A stretch of DNA of 64,000 nt, taken from contig NZ_CP076543.1 of the NCBI RefSeq assembly GCF_030440515.1, positions 4,183,501 through 4,247,500 on the forward strand. Direction: 5' to 3'. Below are positions 52,701 through 60,067 of the stretch, in pieces. The notes beneath the pieces are model-generated. The model was not told the origin of the DNA, made no database searches, and saw nothing but the letters and a program-made list of their open reading frames with translations. The position numbers and the translations under genes are program-made. Position 1 is the stretch's first letter; each line of letters begins with the position of its first letter. Source of the DNA: Streptomyces xanthophaeus. Lineage in GTDB: Bacteria > Actinomycetota > Actinomycetes > Streptomycetales > Streptomycetaceae.

Positions 52701-52713
52701 TCAGCGCCGTCAC
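49705..52713 (-). CDS. 1002-residue TPR-repeat protein coupled to an Hsp90-family gene
   Basis: 1002 residues, almost entirely helical with many TPR-like pairs (for example RPWQAVDPLVLRAGVLMTLERP, AAAYERALELHRLTGGLPVAEV, and several near the C-terminus), no signal peptide, no catalytic domain. The N-terminal 300 residues form a less regular helical block. The GTG start overlaps the Hsp90 stop by four bases (GTGA), so the two are translationally coupled and likely work together. Bacterial Hsp90s usually lack such a partner, while eukaryotic Hsp90 uses TPR co-chaperones; the analogy is inference. Confidence 0.8.
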   Translation of the reverse strand: MTALTREEIVRGLAENRESPNGAVRNAHAEALAGAAETSGDRALFREALDNLINAYLYSSESSRMLVPFARLLQEYDKDPGAFSHWDAHALFWQFKWVATAISDSPGIPLESATGWLDEMERRYRIAGYSERPVREAELWLADAIGEDERAERAFRRWLAAERDDMSDCRACELNGQGQYAVLHGDDAEALELWKPVLDGDLTCAEEPHRLLATSLLPLLRLGRADEARSHHLRGYRMARGNESLLPSVGKHIEFCALTGNESRGLEILAEHAAHVAPLANLDDRLAFHGGILVLLRRLRELGHGRTPAVPYEGSPRSVDELYEVLYAGCLDIARQFDARNGTTRISDRFLAQVGREPLLAELPLGIRSTALPQTASAPVPLPAPAGPALTAAAFTELVERARRARDLGHPGTDALWAEVAVRLDALPEADPLVRADLADQQALAAGRSGAKEAPELLNAVRDDYRALGVAERAVLAELRLAGVAAQSGAAPAEVRALLRVALRSAEALDAAEPLRARRIALADLSAIRMESYLRSVETPDGDGHHDHHAELAAELADFVAAHEGTQADLVSEAEEMLGRVALTRGDPERAVALLAASAARAALAGRPWQAVDPLVLRAGVLMTLERPEEAEAAARSALEHSAEVTDAETQGVVRLTLADILLQQDDAAAESAEHALAAAHWFDQAGLTADGGAQARLLLARAYARDGRSAEAAEVLQSALADLLEHGDQQAVSVREFLGDLLRRLNEPRPAAEQYLLAAEVAKGWEDPRPQAGLAHSAADTLSDAGLAVEAAAAYERALELHRLTGGLPVAEVRILRSLAWLGLREEVTSTAVSGARKRMEEAAEVLEAALAADPAAPELRSELAQTWHQLAQVLDRHVNTNEQSYEAADEDAGEHDLAGPGAEPAEQLSPEEVDGLRLEEIELWDRAARIYAGLGPDHLRDRFQCLNNAAWTEQERGDAAAGAARVSALIDEARALPEDDVPDWLLPSAERLLAQLTDTE

Positions 52714-54599
52714 TTCTGTTCCTCCTGGGCGTCGCGGGAATCGGTGGAGTGGGTCGCCCATTCCAGGAGTCCGAGGAAGGCCCGGTTGAGCAGGGTGGAG
52801 TCGGCGGGGCGCAGCGGCCGCTGGGACATCAGCAGGGCCTGCCCGTACAGCGATTCGACGGCGGTACCGGTCAGGGCCTCGTCGGGCAGCGTGGCGATCC
52901 GGCGGATGAGCGGGTTGTTGTGGTTGAGGACCAGCCGGGCGCGCGGCGCGGAGCCGCGCAGCGCGCCGAGGATGCCGCTCCACAGGGAGTCGGCGCTCTC
53001 CAGCGCGGCGGTGCGGTCGCGCTCCTGGCGGGCCTGCCGGTCGTCGAGGTACAGCGCGGGCACGGCGACGGGCTGGAAGGCGCGCAGCACCACGTCGCAG
53101 CCCTGGGGTTCCAGCCGGGTGCGCGCGGTGGCCAGGAAGGGGGCGAGCGCCAGTTCGGCCGCGGTCGGCACCGGGTCCAGCCGCTCGGTGACCGCCCCGG
53201 CGTCGAGTTCGGTGACCTTGAGCTCCGGCCGTACGGCGGGCAGCAGGGCCAGCAGGTCCGCGTCATAGGTGTATCCGGCGTTGATGACGCCGAGCCCGTG
53301 CGCCGCGGCGATGGGTGCGATCTGCCGGAACTCCTCGACGGTGCGGGTGAAGTGGATGTCCGTGTGGGCGGCCGCGAACTCCTGGAGGCTCATCGAGCCG
53401 TCGCTGGTCTCGAACGGCAGCCACGGCAGCATCAGCCCGAGCAGCTCGGAGTCGTGCCGGGCCATGGACTTCACGCCGAGGTGGTGGACCTGCAGGAAGG
53501 CGGCCAGGCGCTCCGGATCGCTCGCAGCGAGCTCGGCGAGCCAGCCGCGGACCCGGGCGCCGAGGGCGTCCCGGACGGCGGCGAGGGTCTCGTCGTCGTA
53601 CAGGTTCTCGCGGGAGGCGGTGGGGCGCAGGGTGTCCGTGTCGAGGACGGCGCGGACGAAGAACGCCCAGTCGGGCAGCAGGTTGTCGGCGCGGTCGGTC
53701 AGCAGCATGCCCTTGAGGTGGACGCGGTGTCCGGCCCGGTGGGCGGGGCTGGTCGGTTCGGGCAGGACGTATGCCACTCCGCGTACGCCGGCGACCGGCA
53801 GGTCGAGGTCGATGCTGTCGAGCGGGGTGAAGCCGAAGAGCTGCGCGCAGTGCCCGGCGAGCGCGACGCGACGGGCGGCCGGGGTGGGGAAGGGGCGGTC
53901 CCATACGGCGGGCCGGTCGGTGACGGGGCGCGGCTCGCCGCCCTCGCCGTCGTCGAAGGTGATGTCGTACGGCAGCAGGGAGCCGTAGTCGCGGGCCAGT
54001 TCCCCGACCTTGGCCGGGACGGCCCATTCCGCGGCGCCCGGGCGGGCCTCCAGTACGACGGTGGTGCCCGGCTCCGGCCGTGCCTCGTGGGGCAGTTCGC
54101 GGACGGTGTACGAACCGTCGTCCGTGGCCAGCCATTCGACGGGCGCGGCCTGGGGGTCGCGGGCGGAGCGGGTGACGACGCGTATCTGACGGGCCACGAC
54201 GAAGCACGCGAGCAGGCCGATGCCGAACTGGCCGAGGAACTCCTGGCGGGTCGCTTCCAGGCCCTGCTCGTTGAGATCGGTGCCTTCGCCACCGCGCTTG
54301 GAGCTGCGGCCGATGGTGGCGAGCAGGGAGTGGGCCTCGGCGGCGGTCAGGCCGATGCCGCTGTCCTCGATGGTCACGCGGCCGCCGGACGCCGAGAGCC
54401 GGATGCGGACCTCCGCCGCCGGGTCGAGGGCGTGGCGCGCGGTGATCGCGTCCACCGCGTTCTGCAGGAGCTCGCGGACGTAGACGCGCGGGCTGGAGTA
54501 GAGGTGGTGGGAGAGGAGGTCCACCAGGCCGCGCAGATCGACCTGGAAGCTGTGGGGCGTCGACGGGGGCGTGGACGGGGATGTGGACGTGGACGTCAT
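52710..54599 (-). CDS. Hsp90-family protein (HtpG-like, divergent)
   Basis: 629 residues. The GHKL ATPase domain has VRELLQNAVDAI (catalytic Glu E43, N47), EDSGIGLT (79-85) and GQFGIGLLACF (124-133); a middle domain with a TASRENLYDD catalytic-Arg loop follows, and a shortened C-terminal part. Sequence is clearly HtpG-derived but distant from E. coli HtpG. An ATP-dependent chaperone for specific clients is likely. It is directly upstream of, and coupled to, the TPR protein gene. C-terminal EEQK does not match the eukaryotic MEEVD tail. Confidence 0.87.
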   Translation of the reverse strand: MTSTSTSPSTPPSTPHSFQVDLRGLVDLLSHHLYSSPRVYVRELLQNAVDAITARHALDPAAEVRIRLSASGGRVTIEDSGIGLTAAEAHSLLATIGRSSKRGGEGTDLNEQGLEATRQEFLGQFGIGLLACFVVARQIRVVTRSARDPQAAPVEWLATDDGSYTVRELPHEARPEPGTTVVLEARPGAAEWAVPAKVGELARDYGSLLPYDITFDDGEGGEPRPVTDRPAVWDRPFPTPAARRVALAGHCAQLFGFTPLDSIDLDLPVAGVRGVAYVLPEPTSPAHRAGHRVHLKGMLLTDRADNLLPDWAFFVRAVLDTDTLRPTASRENLYDDETLAAVRDALGARVRGWLAELAASDPERLAAFLQVHHLGVKSMARHDSELLGLMLPWLPFETSDGSMSLQEFAAAHTDIHFTRTVEEFRQIAPIAAAHGLGVINAGYTYDADLLALLPAVRPELKVTELDAGAVTERLDPVPTAAELALAPFLATARTRLEPQGCDVVLRAFQPVAVPALYLDDRQARQERDRTAALESADSLWSGILGALRGSAPRARLVLNHNNPLIRRIATLPDEALTGTAVESLYGQALLMSQRPLRPADSTLLNRAFLGLLEWATHSTDSRDAQEEQK

Positions 54600-54763
54600 A
54601 GGGCGTCACCTCGCGTGCATACAGGGATGGTTCGGTGATCGCGAGGTCCCCCCCTCACGGATCCCGGAGTGGTTCACAGATTAGGGGGATGGTCGGACAA
54701 TCTCTGCGTGAATTCCGGTGCCCTGGATGCCTGGCCCTGACGGCAGGCCCGGAACCACCGGAA

Positions 54764-55303
54764 CTACTGGAAGCGCAGGAACTGCGGCGGTACGGCGTCC
54801 ACCAGCCACACCCCGTTGGCGCTGATCCGGAAGACGTGTCCGGCCGCTCGCATCGCCCCGGCGTCCACGCTGAGCACGACGGGCCGGCCGCGGCGCGCGC
54901 CGACCCGGGTGGCGGTCTCCCGGTCCGGGGACAGGTGCACATGGTGGCGGGCCATCGGGCGCAGGCCCTCGGCGCGGATCGGCTCCAGGGCGGCGGCCAC
55001 GGTGCCGTGGTAGAGGTACGCGGGCGGTTCGGCCTCCGGCAGGTCCAGATCCACGGCTACGGTGTGCCCCTGGCTGGCCCGGATCCGGGTGCCGTCGACG
55101 GCGAACCGCTGTTTGTCGTTGGCGGCGACGACGTGGTCGAGCTCGGCCCGGCTGAAGTGGAAGCCGTGCGCGGCGGCCGCGCGCAGCAGGTCGTCGATCT
55201 CCACCCAGCCGTGGGGATCGAGCACCAGTCCGATCCGTTCCGGCTGGTGTCGCAGGTGTTTCGAGACGTACTTCGACACCTTCACGGTGCGTCTTTCATC
55301 CAT
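54764..55303 (-). CDS. kptA: RNA 2'-phosphotransferase (Tpt1/KptA)
   Basis: 179 residues. Family segments present: KYVSKHLRHQPERIGLVLDPHGWVEIDDLL near 11-40 and AYLYHGTV near 96-102. Expected catalytic residues are R18, H19, R66 and R137, all in place. Tpt1 enzymes remove a 2'-phosphate from RNA using NAD; in bacteria no tRNA splicing 2'-phosphate exists, so the natural substrate is unknown and recent work points to RNA repair or ADP-ribosyl RNA products. No ribosome binding site is clear. Upstream is the divergent aquaporin gene with a palindromic site. Confidence 0.86.
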   Translation of the reverse strand: MDERRTVKVSKYVSKHLRHQPERIGLVLDPHGWVEIDDLLRAAAAHGFHFSRAELDHVVAANDKQRFAVDGTRIRASQGHTVAVDLDLPEAEPPAYLYHGTVAAALEPIRAEGLRPMARHHVHLSPDRETATRVGARRGRPVVLSVDAGAMRAAGHVFRISANGVWLVDAVPPQFLRFQ

Positions 55304-55401
55304 GGCTCCAGCGTGCCCGGTCGGGCGGCCTCGCGGCACGGATTTTCCGGGGGCGGCCGGTGGTGACAGGTGGTGGACACCCTCTATCGCTATTCCAAGA
55401 T

Positions 55402-55419
55402 GCGGAATATATTTTCCGC
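55402..55419. promoter_or_regulatory. 18-bp inverted repeat upstream of the aquaporin
   Basis: GCGGAA and TTCCGC arms around TATATT, 28 bases before the aquaporin start. Resembles an ArsR/SmtB-type or similar repressor site; the regulator is not in the window. Confidence 0.42.
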
Positions 55420-55446
55420 TGTCACTTCTGTTCAGAGGGAGAAACC

Positions 55447-56232
55447 ATGACAGCCCAACCCTCACTGTCACGCCGCGCCGCTGCTGAGCTGGTCGGTACC
55501 GCCGGCCTGCTCGTGGTCGTGATCGGCTCCGGGCTCAAGGCCGCCGAGCTCAGCCGCGACACCGGTGTCGCCCTCATCGCCAACTCGTTCGCCTCGGCCA
55601 TCGGCCTCGGGCTGATCATCACGATCTTCGGGCCGCTGTCCGGCGCCCACCTCAACCCGGTGGTCACGCTCACTTCCTGGTGGTCCCGGCGGACCGGCGG
55701 CGAGGGCCTGGGCGGCCGCGAGGCGCTCGTCTACACCGCGGCCCAGAGCGCCGGCGCCATCGGCGGCGCCCTCATCGCGGAAGTCATGTTCGGCCGGACC
55801 CCGGGCACCTTCGCCACCCAGGTGCGCGACGGCGGTCACCTGCTCATCGGCGAGGTGGTCGCCACCGCCGGCCTCGTCCTCCTGATCCAGGGCCTCGGCC
55901 GGATCGGACGCTCCAGGCTCATTCCGGCGGCGGTCGCCGCGTACATCGCGGCCGCGATCTGGTTCACCTCCTCCGGTTCCTTCGCCAATCCGGCGGGCAC
56001 CATCGGGCGCAGCTTCAGTGACTCCTTCACCGGCATAGCCCCCGAGTCGCTGCCCGGCTTCGTCGGCGCCCAGCTGGTCGGCGGGATCCTCGGCCTGGCC
56101 CTGGCCGCCCTCCTCTACGGGACCGAAACAGGGACCGGGACCAGGACCAGGTCCCGGTTCGGCCGGGGCGCGAAGCCGGCGGCGGTGGACGGAGCGAGCC
56201 CCGCCAAGGCGGCGTACGAGACCGTCGGGTGA
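55447..56232 (+). CDS. Aquaporin (MIP family) with a non-canonical first NPA
   Basis: 261 residues, six membrane segments plus two half-helices. The first half-helix reads SGAHLNPVVT (N70-P-V) instead of NPA; the second is FANPAGT (N181-P-A). Wide-pore aquaglyceroporins often differ here, so glycerol, urea or metalloid permeability is possible. AGAGGGAG precedes the ATG. Divergent from the 2'-phosphotransferase gene across a palindrome-bearing gap. Confidence 0.85.
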   Translation: MTAQPSLSRRAAAELVGTAGLLVVVIGSGLKAAELSRDTGVALIANSFASAIGLGLIITIFGPLSGAHLNPVVTLTSWWSRRTGGEGLGGREALVYTAAQSAGAIGGALIAEVMFGRTPGTFATQVRDGGHLLIGEVVATAGLVLLIQGLGRIGRSRLIPAAVAAYIAAAIWFTSSGSFANPAGTIGRSFSDSFTGIAPESLPGFVGAQLVGGILGLALAALLYGTETGTGTRTRSRFGRGAKPAAVDGASPAKAAYETVG

Positions 56233-56245
56233 GACGGCGGATCAG

Positions 56246-56334
56246 TTGCCCACAGGGGAACGGGACTTGTCCACAGCCGTTTGGGCGGGTTTTGACTGCA
56301 AACGCGTGATCCGCCCTGTGGAACCTGTGGACCG
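56246..56334. promoter_or_regulatory. Second cluster of DnaA boxes
   Basis: TTGCCCACA (56246-56254), TTGTCCACA (56267-56275), inverted GGTTCCACA (56317-56325) and inverted CGGTCCACA (56326-56334). Only the second matches the preferred Streptomyces box exactly; the others differ by one to three bases. The cluster lies in the convergent gap 56233-56434, which has no gene. Confidence 0.5.
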
Positions 56335-56434
56335 GACCGGAACGGAACCGACCGCACAGGAACCGACCGGACCGGAACCGATCGTGCGTGCCCGTGCGTG
56401 CCCGTGCCCTCCTCGCTGACCACCCGCCCGGGCG

Positions 56435-57349
56435 TCACCGCTCGCCGCGGCGCGCCAGATCGTTCATCGTCCGGGCCTGGAGCTCGCGCTCCGTCGCGGC
56501 CCGGACGAACTCCGCCACATGGTCGGCACCCACCAGATCCTGCACCGCCCGTACCGTTCCGGCCGGCAGCGCCACCGGCGAGGGCCCCGTCGGCCCCGGT
56601 GCGCCGGCCGAACCCAGGTGCCGCTGGAGGTGCCGGGTCGCGAAGAGCCGCATCGCCCGCGCCAGCTCCGCGTCCACGGTCTGCTGGGCGAGCGGCCGCA
56701 GCCGCCGCACCATCGTGGCCGCCTCCGCCGCGTCCGCGTCCGTGGGCGGCACCTGCCCGAGGTAGCGCGCGAAGACGTGCTCGGTGGTGAACTCCAGGAA
56801 CCGCGAGGCGATGTGCTCCACCTGTCCCCGCAGTTCCCGAAGGTGTCCGGTGATCGCCGGCAGCGGCACCCCGGCCGCGTACAGCTCGGCGGCCACCGCC
56901 AGCTCCTGCGGGGAGGGCACCAGGAACTGGTCCGGGCGCCCCGGGATCCGCTCCAGCACCCCGAGCTCGCACGCTTCGTCCACGGCGTCCTCGTCCGGGC
57001 GGCCGCCGAACCGCTCGTTCAGCTCCTCCCGGCTGATGCGGGCCGCCTCCTCGTCGGTCCACGGCCCGTGCACCTCGGCGACCAGCCCGAGTACGCCGCC
57101 CAGACCGCGCCCCGCGTCCCAGGCCTCCAGAAGTTCCTTGATGGAGGCCAGGGTGTAGCCGCGGTCCAGCAGGTCGGCGATCTGGCGCAGCCGCGCCAGA
57201 TGCGTGTCCCGGTAGACGTTGGAACGGCCCCGCCGCTCCGGTTTCGGCAGCAGGCCCCGGTCCTGGTACGCCCGGATCGTGCGCACCGTCGCCCCGCTGT
57301 GGTGTGCCAGATCCTCGATCCGGTACTCGGCTACCGCCTGATCGGACAA
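56435..57349 (-). CDS. MerR family transcriptional regulator
   Basis: 304 residues. MerR HTH at the start: YRIEDLAHHSGATVRTIRAYQDRGLLPKP-like, then RSNVYRDTHLARLRQIADLLDRGY. A longer helical effector domain of about 200 residues follows with no known ligand fold recognised. The start is a TTG at 57349 with GGGAG six bases upstream; that site overlaps the TAG stop of the preceding diiron-type gene, and the other frames upstream lack a start in register. Last gene of a four-gene operon, so it probably autoregulates the operon. Confidence 0.8.
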   Translation of the reverse strand: MSDQAVAEYRIEDLAHHSGATVRTIRAYQDRGLLPKPERRGRSNVYRDTHLARLRQIADLLDRGYTLASIKELLEAWDAGRGLGGVLGLVAEVHGPWTDEEAARISREELNERFGGRPDEDAVDEACELGVLERIPGRPDQFLVPSPQELAVAAELYAAGVPLPAITGHLRELRGQVEHIASRFLEFTTEHVFARYLGQVPPTDADAAEAATMVRRLRPLAQQTVDAELARAMRLFATRHLQRHLGSAGAPGPTGPSPVALPAGTVRAVQDLVGADHVAEFVRAATERELQARTMNDLARRGER

Positions 57350-57359
57350 TCCCGGCTCC

Positions 57360-58280
57360 CTACGACATCGCGGCTCGGCCGACCGCGCCCGCCGCGGCCC
57401 GGGCGGCAGGTGAAGCCGCAAGGTACTCGACCGCCCTGCGCAGCGAGCCCTCCTGCGAGGGATGGTACGACCGCCGGAAGTAGCGGGGTATGGCCATGCC
57501 GAGCTCTCTCCACGGAGGCAGCAGGCCCTTGGCCACCGCGCGGTTGTGCGCGCCGAGCGAGTAGCGCAGCCGGCCGCCCAGCTCCGGGTCGTTGCGTATG
57601 AGGTACGAGGCCCCCCACACCCACAGCCATGCCAGCACGGGCGCGACCACGACCATCCCCTCGACGCGGCGCGCGTAGCGGGGCAGACCGGATCCCCCGC
57701 AGTGCTGGTACATGTCGAAGGCGACGGAGCGGTGCTCCACCTCCTCCGCCCCGTGCCAGCGCAGCAGGTCCAGCATGATCTCGTCCGCCCCGGCCCGGTC
57801 GAGCCCGTCGGCCCGCAGCACCCAGTCCCCGAGGACCGCTGTGAACTGCTCGATCGCGGCGACCACGGCCAGACGGAAGCGCAGCCATTCCCGAGCCGTG
57901 ACCGGCACCCCGAACGGCGGGGCCTCCCCGAGCAGTTTCTCGAAGAGGAAGTCCACGTGCCGTGTGTACGCCTCCGTCGGCAGCCGCTGTTCGGCGAGGT
58001 GGTCCAGGACGTAGGAGTGCTGCACGCTGTGCGTGGCCTCCTGGCCCATGAACCCCTTGACGTCGCTGCGCAGCTCGGGGTCGGTGACCAGGGGCAGGCT
58101 CTCCTTGAGGACCCTGACGAACCACCGCTCCCCGGCGGGCAGCAGCAGGTGCAGCACGTTGATCACGTGGGTGGCGGTGGGCTCGTCCGGTATCCAGTGC
58201 AGGGGGGTGGTCTTCCATTCGAAGGCCACCCGGCGCGGACCGATCGGGTGCCGGCCGATCCGGTCCGCGGCCCCGCTCAC
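57360..58280 (-). CDS. Diiron-type (Metal_hydrol, PF10118-like) protein
   Basis: 306 residues, helical. It resembles the PF10118 metal-dependent hydrolase/ferritin-like family, with metal-ligand residues in KGFMGQEATHSVQH and GAEEVEHRSVAFD (E, H and E residues in paired helices). Members are diiron proteins of unclear function in lipid or aldehyde metabolism. The GTG start overlaps the hydrolase-reductase stop by four bases (GTGA), so it is coupled to it. Its TAG stop overlaps the MerR ribosome binding site. Confidence 0.75.
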   Translation of the reverse strand: MSGAADRIGRHPIGPRRVAFEWKTTPLHWIPDEPTATHVINVLHLLLPAGERWFVRVLKESLPLVTDPELRSDVKGFMGQEATHSVQHSYVLDHLAEQRLPTEAYTRHVDFLFEKLLGEAPPFGVPVTAREWLRFRLAVVAAIEQFTAVLGDWVLRADGLDRAGADEIMLDLLRWHGAEEVEHRSVAFDMYQHCGGSGLPRYARRVEGMVVVAPVLAWLWVWGASYLIRNDPELGGRLRYSLGAHNRAVAKGLLPPWRELGMAIPRYFRRSYHPSQEGSLRRAVEYLAASPAARAAAGAVGRAAMS

Positions 58281-60067
58281 AGCTTTGGCTCCAGCCTCGC
58301 GATGCGCCGCAGGGTGCGCGGCGCGAAACGGGACATCCACAGGGCGCCCTTGGACTCCGGAGTCACGGGCACGACGGCCTCGTTGCGCACCACCGCCCAC
58401 AGGATCGCGTCGGCGACCTTCTCCGGCGGGAAGTTGCGCAGCCCGTACAGCCGAGAGGAGCGCTCCTGGCGGCGCTTCTCCTCGGCCTCGTCCACCCCGG
58501 CGAACCGCGAGGTGGCGGTGATGTTGGTGTTGACGATGCCCGGGCAGATCGCGGAGACGCCGATCGACTTCGAGGCCAGTTCCGCGCGCAGGCACTCCGA
58601 CAGCATCAGCACTGCGGCCTTCGAGGTGCTGTAGGCGGGCAGGGTCCTCGACGGCAGGTATGCGGCGGCGGAGGCGGTGTTGACGATGTGCCCGCCCTGG
58701 CCGCGCTCGGCCATCTGCTTCCCGAAGATCCGGCAGCCGTGGATGACGCCCCACAGATTGACGTCCAGGACCTTCTTCCAGTCCTCGGCGGTGGTGTCGA
58801 GGAACGCGCCGGACAGCCCGATCCCGGCGTTGTTGACCAGGACGTCGACGATTCCGTACTCGGCGGCGACCTTTGCCGCGAGCTTCTCCATCGCCTGCTC
58901 GTCGCTGACGTCCACGCACTCGGCCCAGGCCTCGGGGGCGCCGACGAGCCGTGCCATGTCGGCCGTGCGCGCCGCGCCTTCCGCATCGCGGTCGACGGCG
59001 ACCACCCGGGCCCCGGCCTCGGCGAAGGAGAAGGCGGTCGCCCGGCCGATGCCGCTGGCCGCGCCGGTCACCAGGACCAGCTGGCCCGCGAAGCGGTCGG
59101 CGTACCTGCCCGGGGCCTTCCGTTCAGGTGCCCGCGTCGCGGGCTCTTCCCGGTCGTTGACGAACTCGGTGATCCAGGCGGCCAGCTGGTCGGGCCGGGT
59201 CCGGGGCACCCAGTGCTTGGCGGGCAGGGTCCGCCGCAGCAGGTCCGGGGCCCACCGCTCCAGACCGTCGTAGAGCCGCTCGGACAGGAAGGCGTCCCCG
59301 GTCGGGGTGATCAGCTGCACCGGCGCGTGGGCGTACGCGTCGGTGCGCGGCCGGCGCAGTCGCGGCCGCACGTTGTCGCGGTAGAGCCAGGCTCCGTGCG
59401 CCGCGTCCGAAGGCAGCGAAGCCGTCGGATAGGAGCCGGCCGGCACCTTCTCGATGCGCTGGAGCATCGAGGGCCACCGCTTGCCGAGGGGCCCGCGCCA
59501 GGCGAGCTCCGGCAGCACGGGGGTGTGCAGCATGTAGACGTACCAGGACTTGGCGCCCTGGCCGAGGAGCTGCGCCGCCGCCCGCGGGGTGGGCCGCGTC
59601 ATCCGCTTCTTGATCCAGTGCCCGAAGTGGTCGAGGGAGGGCCCCGACATCGAGGTGAAGGAGGCGATCCGGCCCTCGGTGCGGGCGACCGTGGCGAACT
59701 CCCAGCCCTGTACGGAGCCCCAGTCGTGGCCGACCAGGTGCACGGGCCGGTCCGGGCTGACCGCGTCCGCCACCGCCAGGAAGTCGTCGGTCAGCTTCTC
59801 CAGGGTGAAGCCGCCGCGCAGCGGCTGCGGCGCGGTGGAGCGCCCGTGGCCGCGTACGTCGTAGAGCACCACGTGGAAGCGGGTCGCCAGTCGCTCGGCG
59901 ACCTCCGACCAGACCTCTTTGCTGTCCGGGTAGCCGTGCACCAGCAGTACCGTCGGCCGGCCCGTCTCACCCAGTTCGACGACGCACAGCTCGACCCCAC
60001 CGGTGCTCACCCGGCGCTCGCGCGCACCCGCCAGACCCACCGCTCCCGCTCCCACCATGTCGCTCAT
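58277..60067 (-). CDS. ephD: EphD-like alpha/beta-hydrolase and short-chain reductase fusion
   Basis: 596 residues in two parts. Part 1 (about 22-305): epoxide-hydrolase-like fold with VHGYPDSKEVW (about 43-53) and the nucleophile D115 in LVGHDWGSVQ. Part 2 (about 325-596): SDR with TGAASGIG (334-341), NNAG and Y479-S-T-S-K483. This layout is that of mycobacterial EphD, linked to oxidised lipids/mycolic acids; here no mycolic acids exist, so an epoxide or hydroxy lipid substrate is inferred. The ATG at 60067 overlaps the upstream stop by four bases; GAGGAGAAGG precedes it. Confidence 0.88.
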   Translation of the reverse strand: MSDMVGAGAVGLAGARERRVSTGGVELCVVELGETGRPTVLLVHGYPDSKEVWSEVAERLATRFHVVLYDVRGHGRSTAPQPLRGGFTLEKLTDDFLAVADAVSPDRPVHLVGHDWGSVQGWEFATVARTEGRIASFTSMSGPSLDHFGHWIKKRMTRPTPRAAAQLLGQGAKSWYVYMLHTPVLPELAWRGPLGKRWPSMLQRIEKVPAGSYPTASLPSDAAHGAWLYRDNVRPRLRRPRTDAYAHAPVQLITPTGDAFLSERLYDGLERWAPDLLRRTLPAKHWVPRTRPDQLAAWITEFVNDREEPATRAPERKAPGRYADRFAGQLVLVTGAASGIGRATAFSFAEAGARVVAVDRDAEGAARTADMARLVGAPEAWAECVDVSDEQAMEKLAAKVAAEYGIVDVLVNNAGIGLSGAFLDTTAEDWKKVLDVNLWGVIHGCRIFGKQMAERGQGGHIVNTASAAAYLPSRTLPAYSTSKAAVLMLSECLRAELASKSIGVSAICPGIVNTNITATSRFAGVDEAEEKRRQERSSRLYGLRNFPPEKVADAILWAVVRNEAVVPVTPESKGALWMSRFAPRTLRRIARLEPKL

